Source of the DNA: Centrapalus pauciflorus
Taxonomy: Eukaryota > Streptophyta > Magnoliopsida > Asterales > Asteraceae
DNA: 64,000 nt
Assembly (NCBI GenBank): GCA_020465985.1
Contig: JAANYP010004342.1
Span: 62,001-126,000, forward strand
Direction of reading: 5' to 3'
Shown here: in pieces, positions 1-11,431 of the stretch
Position numbering within the stretch: the stretch's first letter is position 1
How the letters are laid out: each line of letters starts with the position of its first letter
Translations under genes and position numbers: made by a program
The notes under the pieces: generated by a model
Databases searched by the model: none
What the model saw: only the letters and a program-made list of their open reading frames with translations
What the model was told of the DNA's origin: nothing

Positions 1-77
1 GGTAAACGACTAATGTTATTTTATTATTTTTAGGTAATATATTTATACAATATAATTTATGATCCCGCTGCAACGCG

Positions 78-780
78 CACTACTAGAAAAACTGCCATTA
101 CCAACAACCAAAATTCGTTGCTAATAAGCAAATAATCGTTGCTAAATCGCATTACCAACGAAAATAGCAACAAAACTTGGTCGTTGGTAATAAGCTCGTT
201 GGTAAACACATAATCGTTGGTAAATATGGGAAGTCGTTGGTAGATTGCCAACAATTACATGTGTCGTTGGTAATTTTCAAAAAACTTCAGGTCGTTGGTA
301 CTGTCTCTGGTTAGCAATGAAACTAAGTTGTTGGTAATCTACGGTTAGCAACGAAACTAAGTTGTTGGTAATCTACCAAATTTCCAACGAAGCTAAGTTG
401 TTGATATTTTAACAAATAACAACAACCATTATTCGTTGCAAAATAATGTATTTACCAACAATTTTAGTTGCTAGGTATTACATCTACCAACGATTGAGTC
501 GTTGCTAAATATGTCATTTAACAACGACTTTAAATTTCTTTTGTTGCCATTTTAGTGTGAAATTAGCAACGACACTAAGTCATTGCTAATATAATTTTGC
601 ACCAAAAATTATACATTTATAAAATGCATATCCATATAAACCTGTATGCAACCCAATACACACCGACATCCACGACTAAGGAAAAGTCTTATTTTTTATT
701 AAGGTTTGATCAATGAGAGAACATAAACCCTAGTTGTCGACTACAATAATTAGACGAAAAGCCAAAACCCGTATAGTGTG

Positions 781-853
<73 letters not shown>

Positions 854-1770
854 AAGTAGGTGTGTGCAAAATAACCGAACCCGAATAACCCACCCGAACC
901 GAACCTTATTCGGGTTAAATGGGTCGGGTTATTCGGTTTTCGGGTTTGTTAATCGGGTTAAATGGTAACCGAATAGGGTTTTCGGTTCGGGTATTGGGTG
1001 AGAAGTAAAAAATTCGGGTTACCCAAATAACTCGAATAACCCATATATCAATAATTAAAAAATTAATAATAATAATATATCATCCCATCTTGGTATCTTG
1101 CATCTACTTTAGTAAAGACGTAGGTTTTAATTTTTACAAACCAAAAACACGTCTCTTTTCGACTCTTCCACGGTTCCCTATATATAGAATATAAATATTT
1201 AATTACATAATTTTAAAAAAATTTACATTACCTTTATTGGCAATTTTTGAATTTTATATTACCTTTTTTTGGTAATTTGCCCTTTATAAAAAATTAAATA
1301 ACTCATATATATAAATTATTTACCAACAACCTTATCGTTGCTAATTTATAATAAGTCGTTGGTAAAATAAAGGTGGGAGATTTCCCTCCAAAAATTTACT
1401 AAATAACAATGAATTTAGCAACGAAACATTTGTTGCTATTTTGCAAATTGTATATTTGGTTTTACCAACGACTGTATTTGTTGTTATATGTACAAATGGT
1501 AGTTGCTAATATCGATTATTAAACTTACCAACGACTTTTTTTCGTTGTTAAAAGAATATTTAAGATTGAGCCATTAAAATTTGGCAAAAATTCGTTGGTA
1601 AAAGTGGCGGGAATTTTCCCTCCAAAATTGCAACGATTTATGTCGTTGCTAAATTAAAAATCAAAATTTGATAACTTTCGTTGCTAAAGTCGTTGTTGAA
1701 TGGATAATTTACCAACGATTATCAGGTTGTTGGTAAAAAATCGTTGGTGATTGCAGTTTTTCTAGTAGTG
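78..1770. mobile_element. Non-autonomous CACTA (En/Spm) DNA transposon
   Basis: The element starts CACTACTAGAAAAACTGC and ends with its exact reverse complement, giving an 18-bp perfect terminal inverted repeat. It is flanked on both sides by the 3-bp duplication GCG (75-77 and 1771-1773), as expected for CACTA elements. The interior is dominated by dispersed copies, in both orientations, of a short motif built on TTACCAACGA or TCGTTGGTAA. These are the dense subterminal repeats to which CACTA transposases bind. There is no transposase ORF, so this 1,693-bp copy depends on an autonomous relative. A (TA)n tract and a CGGGTTA-rich segment (about 791-1060) sit inside it and look like a nested insertion. 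Confidence 0.93.
791..1060. repeat. (TA)n microsatellite followed by a CGGGTTA/AACCCGAA-rich segment nested in the CACTA element
   Basis: About 60 bp of pure TA repeat (791-850) is followed by roughly 200 bp in which CGGGTTA, AACCCGAATAACC and their complements alternate. This composition breaks the CGTTGGTAA motif pattern of the surrounding element, so it is probably a later insertion. No target-site duplication was resolved. Confidence 0.5.
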
Positions 1771-1841
1771 GCGCGGGTAAAACTATATTTAAAATGAAAA
1801 ATATATATTTTTTGGTTATGATCCCGCTGCAACGCGCGGGT

Positions 1842-2445
1842 TAAACTACCTCGTATACATCTAAAAACTGTTGAATAAAAGTTAGTGCTTTTTTGTAATT
1901 ATTTGTTTATTTAATTCACATATTTATTTATTTAAAATTCCTTAAAAAAACCGTTCTTTTTTTTTTATTTTCGTCTCATGTATCTTATTTCCTCTTCAAA
2001 ATCAAGGTGGCAACTACTAAAAAAACACAAATACTCCGTATATATAATTTTGAAAATATATTATTTATTCTAAATTAAAAAATAATAAAAATTGATATGG
2101 AGAATTCAACTGAATTTTAAATATATTGTATTTCGTAATTTAGTGGTTCCAAGTTGCGTGAAGTAGCTTTTGAGCCACTCACTAGAAAATTCTGTTACAA
2201 GTTGGAACCTTCAAGCTGCAAGTAAACGAAGCAAGCAACCACATCAACTGTTACATATTTTTATAATTAATTAATTATCTTATCTTGTTTATTAATAAAT
2301 AAAAACAAATTATATATATAAGATTAGTGTTTTATATATTTAAATTACTTAATTAAATACTTCAACTAAAATTAAACTCCCTATCTTCATTATTTCTTCT
2401 AGTTTTAAATTCGTGTTATATTGTGCATATATTAATATTTACATC

Positions 2446-2494
<49 letters not shown>

Positions 2495-3147
2495 TCTTGT
2501 TATATTGTGCATATATTAATATATACATCAATAATAATAATAATCTTAATAATAATAATAATAGGTAAATTGCCTACAGGTCATTTTCACTTGGTACAAA
2601 TGCTTACTTGGTTTTATAGGAATTACTTTGTTTTACAATGCCCAAAGTTCAATCATGTGGTTGACACCTTCATAAAGAGCTGATAAGTGATAACTAACTA
2701 AAAATTGCATATCCCTGATCCTCCCTCCCATCTATATATATTTGAGCAAGACGTAATGTTGATTAATTTTTTTAATAGATTAAATGTCTTTAGTTTGAAA
2801 TCACGTCATAAATTTAAAGAGGGATCTGAAATTCAATATTTTAACTAATTAAAATGAATAATTATTCTTATAATATTAATTTGTATTAGTAAACATAGTT
2901 ATATATTATATTTAATTAACCGATATAAACAAAATTAAATTAAATTAATTTATATAATAAAATAATTTAATATTTTAATCAACTTTAGAACTGTGTGATA
3001 AGATTCAGAGCAGAACAAACAAGTCTAAAATTGATACATATTTTAGTTGGCTGCTAGTCAATTGAACATTACTTACACATGACTCTTAACAAATAACAAT
3101 ACACCGTGATGGTACAAAGCGCCTTTTCATAACCTTTGGTGAATTGA

Positions 3148-3193
<46 letters not shown>

Positions 3194-6100
3194 ATATATA
3201 TAGATATATTAAATGTTGTTAAGATATATTCATAATGATTATTTTAATTATGCGTGATACAGATGATTAAAGAATTTATAAAATGAAAAATACACATCAC
3301 AAGACCTTGACATTATTAGTTTATTTGTATCAATTATTCTTGATCGATAGCCATTCTATTATTATTTATCATTTTATCAAATGGGAGATCGTAAATTTGA
3401 TTTTGTTAAATGCAATCCAACTTTTTTGAGGTCACAATGTCACATTAGTATTTAATGATTAAGGAATATGTTTGTGTTGTGCATGTATATGTGACTATAG
3501 ATTTCTATCATACACATTCAATGTATACTTAGCAAAAGCAATTGTACCATTTGATTTTTAATTGTCTTTTTGTTTTTATAAATATATTTGGTAAAAATAA
3601 TTATAGCTTTATGTTAAGCCCTTAAAAACCTTTGTTTGATTGAGTAAAAGCTTATAAGCTTAAATAGAAACTAAAAAATGACTTTTTGATTTTTTTTTCT
3701 AATTATGAAAACTATAATACCCTGTTAAAAAAACTTTTGGGGACTCTATTCACGAACCAACCAATTACATAACTAATAACACGTAACCCACCATTGAACT
3801 CTATAGTTTGTAAGAATCTGAATGCATACTTAATCGAATAGAAATTTATTTAAGTAATGACGATGATCAAGAATCGACAATGTTGTCTTTAATATAACTA
3901 GATCGTATCAGCTTCTAGGGACGGTTGGATGTGGATCCTTGAAGACCACTTAGACAGTCACGTTAGTAGTAAGGAGCTGAAAACGATTTCATTCCTTTGG
4001 AGGGCCACTCATTTTCAATTCAAGTTAGCTCTTATTAGGTGAAATATGAGGAACACAAGTGTTCAATTATAAAATATACATTAGTAGGTACTAGTCAAAT
4101 TGCACAATCAGTTAACTGTTTATATATAACAAAATCTGGTTATTCAATTATAAATGATAGCTATAATTGTAAAATTGTCTTGTACGACAAACAAAAGCTT
4201 TCTTTAGTAACTGATTCATAAGATATAAATCCTAAATTCAATATTAAAAATGTTATCGCATATAACAAAATAAAAAGACGATCCATCTTTTGGGGACCTC
4301 ACTGATTAGTCTTATAGCCAAGCAGCCAACAAAGAAAATGTAAATGGATAACCCTTACATAATTTATAGGCGTATGATAGGTAGGGTTCGATCTCTAGAA
4401 CTTCAATGAGATTTGATATCCCCAACTATTCGACCATCAAATATAAAAAAATTATCTCAATATTAACCAAAAGAGGCCAGCGTTTCGTGTCTGTATCAAT
4501 TACTTCTAATATGCGTTGATTCAGAACCATTAAACCACAATTAGAAAAATCAATAAATTAAGCTTCAATCTTAAAGATACATTTAATTTGACTGAATTTT
4601 TGTATAAAAAGATATCAGTAAAAAGTATAATTAAAATGGTTAATAATATATTTATCTTGTGTTATTAAAAAGTCAACAAAGTTGATATGGAGTTTGAGTA
4701 GAAGGGTTGACTGGTTGAGTAGATCACTAACTGCAACTAATAATTGTGTGAATAAAAAAAATTTGGGTCAGGTCAACGGTTGTGGAGCTCCAATCGGCTG
4801 AAATCCCACGTTATCTTTGAAAATGATAATTTATATAATTATAAGTATTGCAGTAATAATTAATAATTATAACTGTTTGATTGGTTAAATGAGAAGAATG
4901 ATGTATTATATATAAATAATATTTGATTTAAATATAAAACCAACCGTATGGTTTAATAGATTTTATAAATTTTATAGGATTTGTTTACAAGATTTTATAG
5001 TCTAGAGAATTTTAAAATCTTTTTAAAAGCAAGAGGATTTTAGAATTTCTTGTTTATAAGATTTTTAAATTGTTTTCAACTCTTGAATGATTTTAAAATT
5101 ATGTAAACTCACAAATTTAAATTCTGGAAAATCTTTTAAAATCCAATAAAACAAATTACCAGATCATAAATCAATCATAACCAAAATGAAAAAATGCGTA
5201 TAAGAAACGACAGCAAGAATGTTGACATGGATTCAAAACAAAACAAAATATTGGTTTAAAAAAGTAAACAAAACATCTCAAGTCACTTAAACGAGTTGTT
5301 TATCTATTATGTTATGTTTTATCTCACATTTTTATATTCCTTTTAATCTTAATTTTTGAGTCTATGTAAAATTGTTATCATTTAGTGAATAAATTCTTTA
5401 TATTATATATTTTCCTTATAAAATTAATCTTTAATCAACAAGTTTGAGTGACTATAAGTTTTTTAATGATTTTGAAATGGAAAAAAGGGTGTTTGGTAAT
5501 TTGGTATCACACTACTACACGAAGTAGTTAAAAAATTGGTTTTTTAAACTTTATATAATTTTAAATGTTATTATAGAAACAACAAATAAAATAGTAATAT
5601 TATACTTCTAAAGAGATTATTGTAAATATATAAAACTAGTAACTATAAGTAAAGTACATAACTAAAAATTAAATAATAAAAAAGAAAGGAAAAAGATTAT
5701 AGAAGCTAAGAAGCTTTAAAAATACATGGGTTGTAGACTCAAATTTAAACAAAAATTCAAGATAATAGGCAGACATTTTGTTCTAAATTAATTTAATTAT
5801 ACATTAGCATAAAAATTGTAAATTATTACAAGTGTCGTATCCAAAATATATCAATTGACATTTTAGTTAGATGTTAAGTGACATCTATTTACTCTTTTAA
5901 TAGAATAAATAGATTTGCTAATTAAATATATGAATATCTTGATTTAAAACACAAAGAATTATTCAGGAGTTTCTGACATAACAAAGAAACTTTTAACTTT
6001 TTTTTAATGACATTTCATACTTTTAAAATATCCAAAAATTATTGATTTTACAATGAATTGAATACGTACTTATTATTGTTATTTATAAGGTTCAATTTCA

Positions 6101-6660
6101 TACATATTCCTTTTAAATTTCGAGTTATAATACATATCCAAAACATGGTTTAAATCGATTATCACATATTTTGTCTATATATAACATATTTTTTAAAATT
6201 TAATAAGGGCATATATGAATAATGAATTTCATCCATATTGTTTTTATAAAAGGCTATTTAAATTCATCCATATCACTATTATTGTTAAATTAAAAATGTA
6301 TAATAAATAATTTAGAGATGTAAACACAAACACCATAAGTGATTGATTAGCAAATGTGGTTGAATGTTGATGCAATAATTATGAATCTTTAGGGACACTT
6401 CATATGCATATTTACTCAAAGTGCATCATCTTCTTTAGAGAAAGCATTGCCAAAAATAGGGTATGGTGTAAGACACCTTTAATACCCTTCATTTCACTAA
6501 AACTTTGTCTTTTCCTCTTCACTATACTTAATAAGAGCCCTTTTCCAATATGTCTAAACTTTATTTATCATTTTCAACACAAATATGTGTTTAATTTTAT
6601 TTATTTATTTTTTCATATTGATTAATTTCTTAAAGCCTTTATTTTCATATGTATGTTTCA
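1842..6660. other. AT-rich intergenic DNA without a recognisable gene
   Basis: The stretch contains trinucleotide microsatellites, (AAT)n at about 2448-2491 with a shorter echo at 2532-2563, and (ATT)n at about 3150-3191. It holds no ORF with recognisable protein similarity. The short ORFs near 2423 and 6404 are low complexity or patternless. I see no transposon ends here. Confidence 0.6.
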
Positions 6661-6669
6661 AACATCACA

Positions 6670-6852
6670 ACCACTTTACATAGATCAAACGGTCACCATC
6701 AAAGGTGGAAGGGTTTCCTTTTGGTTGAGGTTTCGAGTTCGAGCTTTGCCAAGTGCGTTTCTTCTTAGGTGGAGGTGTAGAGTTTAATCATCGCCCTCAA
6801 GGTGTCTAACAAAAAAATGGAACCACTAACCACTATCATTAGTTGTTAAAAA
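6670..6852 (+). mobile_element. tRNA-derived SINE, copy 1
   Basis: A roughly 180-bp unit carries a pol III B-box-like sequence (TTTCGAGTTCGAGC at about 6731) and an A-box-like region near 6690. It ends in GTTGTTAAAAAAA. It is flanked by the direct repeat AACATCACA (6661-6669 and 6853-6861), a convincing target-site duplication. The same unit recurs at 56159-56360 with about 70-75 percent identity judged by eye, so this is a dispersed family. No coding capacity is expected; such elements use LINE machinery. Confidence 0.78.
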
Positions 6853-6861
6853 AACATCACA

Positions 6862-7697
6862 TGGGTTCATAGAAAAAAGTAAAATCAAGCTCAAATTCAA
6901 CTCAAGTGGATAGCTCGATGAGTTTTCATGAACAATGCTCGAACTTGGCTCGACTAAGATTTAAGCTATAGTTTGAAATAATATATAAAAAGTATATTTG
7001 GTAAAGTAAGCTTGAAAATATCAGATAATTATTAATGTATGTACAATTAAACATTTTTAAATTTGAGTTGCAAACCCCCCACTAATTCAACACTCCCTAT
7101 TATACATACATATGACATTTATAGGCTCAATAGCAATTCAAGTTGAATCTTTAAAGCTTGAGTTCAACTGTTATGCTTTTCGAGTTCATTTCTATACTTC
7201 AACTCGATAAAGTTTAATTTGGATGAGTATAGTCATGTTGGAACTCGAATAACTCGGTAAAATATCAACTAGTTTGCATAATCTTGTATATATCCATTGC
7301 AAGATAAATTAATTTAGCCCATATATACTCTAGAGATTATCGGTACCCTTGCTGTGTAATTTCATAGAGAAATGTGTGTGAACTTCGACGAAATTTACCA
7401 TTTGGCCATTTTATTACTTATAGTTTGTAAAGATTTTTGGGATAAACGCGACAAGTATATAGATTTTAACGCCACTCTTTAAACTCTTCCTTGAATCCTT
7501 GTAGCAAAACTCGACACTGTACCATGAAATGGACGAATCGGAACTAAAAATGGAACAAACTGAACCAGTATATATATTTGTATCAAACAATGTAATTCTT
7601 TATTCCAGTTTGTTTATAATTTCAATTCCAAGGGTTCATTTTTTCAATCTTATGGATTTTAATATTAAGATTACGTGCAGATGAGTTGAGATGATTG

Positions 7698-7699
<2 letters not shown>
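6862..7699. other. Intergenic DNA with GAACTCGA/AGCTCGAA-type repeats
   Basis: Between about 6880 and 7270 short motifs such as CTCGAACT, AACTCGA and GCTCGATGAG recur in both orientations, which suggests a decayed inverted-repeat element. No boundaries or duplications are clear, and no gene is seen. Confidence 0.35.

Positions 7700-7780
<81 letters not shown>
7700..7780. repeat. (TA)n microsatellite
   Basis: About 80 bp of uninterrupted TA repeat directly borders the left end of the inverted-repeat element at 7784-8550. ORFs of alternating Tyr-Ile across it are artefacts. Confidence 0.95.
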
Positions 7781-7783
<3 letters not shown>

Positions 7784-7785
<2 letters not shown>

Positions 7786-8550
7786 TTCAAGATCAATGGG
7801 GTACCATAATAGACTGGGGTACCGGGGTACCATTTATAGCCAATCATTTGTCATTAAAAAAATATAATATAATATAAATTTTGCTTAAAAATCTTTCCCA
7901 CATTAATTAATGGTGGGGGTAAAAATGATATTAAAAAGTTTAAATTAGAATCAAAGATTCTGTGTATCCCATAAAAATCTCTGTGTATCCCATGAAAATC
8001 TCCATTTCAGTTAATATCATTAATTACACCTATACTGAACATATGAAATGGTGACACCCTATAAACCACGATTGAACATGTTCAATACCGTCAATATTGG
8101 TTTATCACCAAAACGGTTAACAACGACTAAAAACACAATAAACTCCGATTGCACATGTTCAATAACTTGTAAATCAAATTGAACATTCACGAACGGTTTG
8201 AAGAAAATAATAAATACCTTTATATAACACATCCGATTGAACATGTTCACTAAAACTCATTGTCGAATCCGATTGAACATGTTCATTAAAGCCCATTGTC
8301 GAATCCGATTGAACATGTTCACTAAAACCCATTGTCGAATCAATTTGAACATGTTCATTAATAGTCATTTGAAATTTATTATAGATTTGTTATGGAAGTA
8401 AATCCCTATAATTATGGGATCCATTAATTTATTTATTGTCATCTATTATTTAAAATAAACCTTTGACTATATTACCCTTTTAAACTTATAACCAAACATG
8501 GATGGACTCCGGTTCCCCAGTCTAACATGGTACCCCATTGATCCCGACCC
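7784..8550. mobile_element. (TA)n-associated MITE, family A, with internal 37-bp tandem repeats
   Basis: The left end reads GATCAATGGGGTACCA and the right end TGGTACCCCATTGATC, which are exact reverse complements; the right terminus abuts a TATATA tract. Inside, a unit of about 37 bp containing the palindrome GAACATGTTC is repeated four times at about 8231-8355. Further GAACATGTTC or near copies lie at about 8074 and 8152. No transposase is encoded. The superfamily is not identifiable from the termini; insertion into or next to TA microsatellites resembles the plant elements called microns. Confidence 0.75.
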
Positions 8551-8564
8551 TATATATATATATA

Positions 8565-8777
8565 GGGGTGGGTTCAATGGAGAACTTCATTCATTGAAGA
8601 ATCTTGGAGAACCACAATGCATCGCTTGAAAATCGTAATACATCACGTAGAAATCGATGCATCACGCGGTATTTTGTGATTCATTTGTGGTGGTGCATGG
8701 AGGTTCTTCAAGGTTCTTCGATGCATTGAGGTTCTTCAAGGTTCTTCGATGCATGGAGGTTCTCCATTGAACCCATC
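8565..8777. mobile_element. (TA)n-associated MITE, family B
   Basis: The element starts GGGGTGGGTTCAATGGAGAAC and ends GTTCTCCATTGAACCC, and is bounded on both sides by short TA tracts. The interior contains direct repeats of GAGGTTCTTCAAGGTTCTTC. The terminal GGGTTCAATGGAGAAC resembles the ends of the elements at 9579, 11431 and 61338. It is non-coding. Confidence 0.72.
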
Positions 8778-8792
8778 TATATATATATAATA

Positions 8793-9269
<477 letters not shown>

Positions 9270-9402
9270 AGAGAATGAGAATTATTAGATGGTGATAGTC
9301 TAACGGAACTTGTTTTCATTTTTAGTTGAATACAATTATGTTTAGTTACAAGAATTATGTCTAGTTTTCCATATTTACCAATTAAAAATTAAGATAAACA
9401 AA

Positions 9403-9482
9403 TACATACATACATACATACATACATACATACATACATACATACATACATACATACATACATACATACATACATACATACA

Positions 9483-9578
<96 letters not shown>
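9403..9578. repeat. Compound (ATAC)n-(TA)n microsatellite
   Basis: About 27 copies of the tetranucleotide ATAC (9403-9510) run directly into about 34 TA units, ending at the left terminus of the next inverted-repeat element. Confidence 0.95.
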
Positions 9579-9580
<2 letters not shown>

Positions 9581-10010
9581 TTTGGGTTCAAATGAGTACC
9601 ACTAGTTTTGCGGAGTACCGGAGGTACCTCGCTTAAAATCATTTTTTTTGAAATTTTTTTTCATAATCATGTTTAAATTAATAATACAAGACTACTTGCA
9701 AAAAATCACACCTAAACACACACTAGAACTATGTGAAACGTGTGTGTTCACATGAAGTGTGCTGTTGTGAACGTGTGTTCACAACTAAGCATGTTCACAT
9801 GAATTTTTTCACGTTCACATGACTTTTAAGATGATAGAAAGTGTAAATGTATATAATTTTTTACGTATAGTCTTATATTATTTGTATCTAAATGAATATG
9901 AAAAAAAATTCAAAAGAAAAACTTTTTTTCGGAGCAAGTTCACATCTGAAACCCGTGTGTTCACAGGTACTCACGGTACTCTGCATTTTTTAGGTACTCA
10001 CACGAACCAT

Positions 10011-10013
<3 letters not shown>
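9579..10013. mobile_element. (TA)n-associated MITE, family D
   Basis: The left end has GGGTTCAAATGAGTACC followed by GGAGTACCGGAGGTACC. The right end has GGTACTCACGGTACTC and GGTACTCACACGAACC, an imperfect inverted repeat of it. Both ends abut TA microsatellites. Several GTGTTCACA-type motifs lie inside. Its ends resemble those of family C, so the two probably share a transposase. It is non-coding. Confidence 0.72.

Positions 10014-10100
<87 letters not shown>
10014..10100. repeat. (TA)n microsatellite
   Basis: About 85 bp of TA repeat lies between elements D and E. Confidence 0.95.
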
Positions 10101-10102
<2 letters not shown>

Positions 10103-11380
10103 TGGGATCATTGCAGAACCTAAATTTAGTGTAGAACTGTAGAACCAATATCGTCCATAGATTAGAATAATCTAATGGTTTTGATTAAAAGAGTTAAGTT
10201 TGGAATTAGTGAAAAAAAGATTGGTAATAGTGATATTTTAATTCTTGGAGGGGTAAAAAAGGAAAAGATTGGAAATAGCAAAAAGATTGACATTAGCAAA
10301 ATAAATATCTTTTTTCTTTAAATTAAAATAACATTAATATTATTAATTTTTAAATCAAAAAAATTATACCATAAAAACGAGAATTTTATACTCTTTAAAA
10401 CGAGACCGGTCATGATATATTTTTTTCGAAAAAATTTTACGTGTTTATTTTTCGTAAAAAAAAATTACCCAGACCACGATGCAATATATCATGGTGAGAT
10501 AATGAGATCATTCGATATCGAATGAACACTTTGATATCGTATATTTAACGTCAATGCAACACTGCATATACGCTCATTATTAACAGAGCTAAAATAATAG
10601 TCACAATTAGTAGTCAAAGTTGGTGGATTTAACGAGAACGGTTATGATATATATTTTTTATTTTTCGTAAAAAAAATTTTACCCAGACCACGATGCAATA
10701 TATCATGGTGAGGTCATGAGATCATTCGATATCGAATGAACAGTTTGATATCGTATATTTAACGTCAATGCAACATTGCATATACGTTCATTACTAACAG
10801 AGCCAAAATAATAGTCATAATTAGTAGTCAAAGTTGGTGGATTTAACGAGAACGGTTATGATATATATTTTTTTATTTTTCGTAAAAAAAATTTTACACA
10901 GACCACGATGCAATATATCATGGTGAGATCATGAGATCATTCGATATCGAATGAACACTTTGATACCGTATATTTAACGTCGATGCAACACTGCATATAC
11001 GTTCATTATTAACAGAGATAAATAATAGTCAAAATTAGTAGTCAAAGTTGGTGGATTTAACGAGAACGGTCATGAATATATTTTTTTGAAAAAAAATTTA
11101 CGTGTTTATTTTTCGTAAATTTTTTTTACTCATACGACCATTCGATGTCGAATGAACACTTTGATATCGTATATTTAACGTCGATGCAACACTGCATGTC
11201 CATTATATATTAAAAGAGTAAAAAAAAAGTCAAAGTGGACAGTCAAACTTGGTAGGCTGCTATTAATTCAATGTTAATTGTATAATTATCATCTTATCCC
11301 TAGTGTTATATTATAATCTAATGGTTTAGATTGGTTCTATGGTTCTGCACTAAATTAAGGTTCTGCAATGATCTCATCCC
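10101..11380. mobile_element. (TA)n-associated inverted-repeat element, family E, with a four-copy internal tandem array
   Basis: The left end GATGGGATCATTGCAGAACC matches the reverse complement of the right end (GGTTCTGCAATGATCTCATC) with few differences. Both ends abut TA tracts, and the right one continues as (TG)n. The interior (about 10390-11200) is built from four diverged copies of a unit of about 205-230 bp, each starting near AACGAGAACGGTTATGATAT. Each unit carries the palindromic block ATTCGATATCGAAT, and the first three also carry ACCACGATGCAATATATCAT. No protein is encoded. Confidence 0.75.

Positions 11381-11431
<51 letters not shown>

Larger units (their letters stand above)
61..1840 (+). 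repeat. Two tandem Helitron-like 3' hairpin termini, the first split by a CACTA insertion
   Basis: The hairpin CCCGCTGCAACGCGCGGG occurs twice, each time preceded by TATGAT. The first copy starts near 63 and is interrupted at 77/1771 by the CACTA element; the second is intact at about 1822-1840. The hairpins are followed by GTAAAACTAT and TTAAACTACC. A GC-rich hairpin followed by about ten bases and CTRR is the signature of Helitron 3' ends; here the last bases are CTAT and CTAC, so these are decayed or variant termini. No matching 5' end (A/TC) was identified to the left. The family assignment is inference from the terminus only. Confidence 0.5.
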
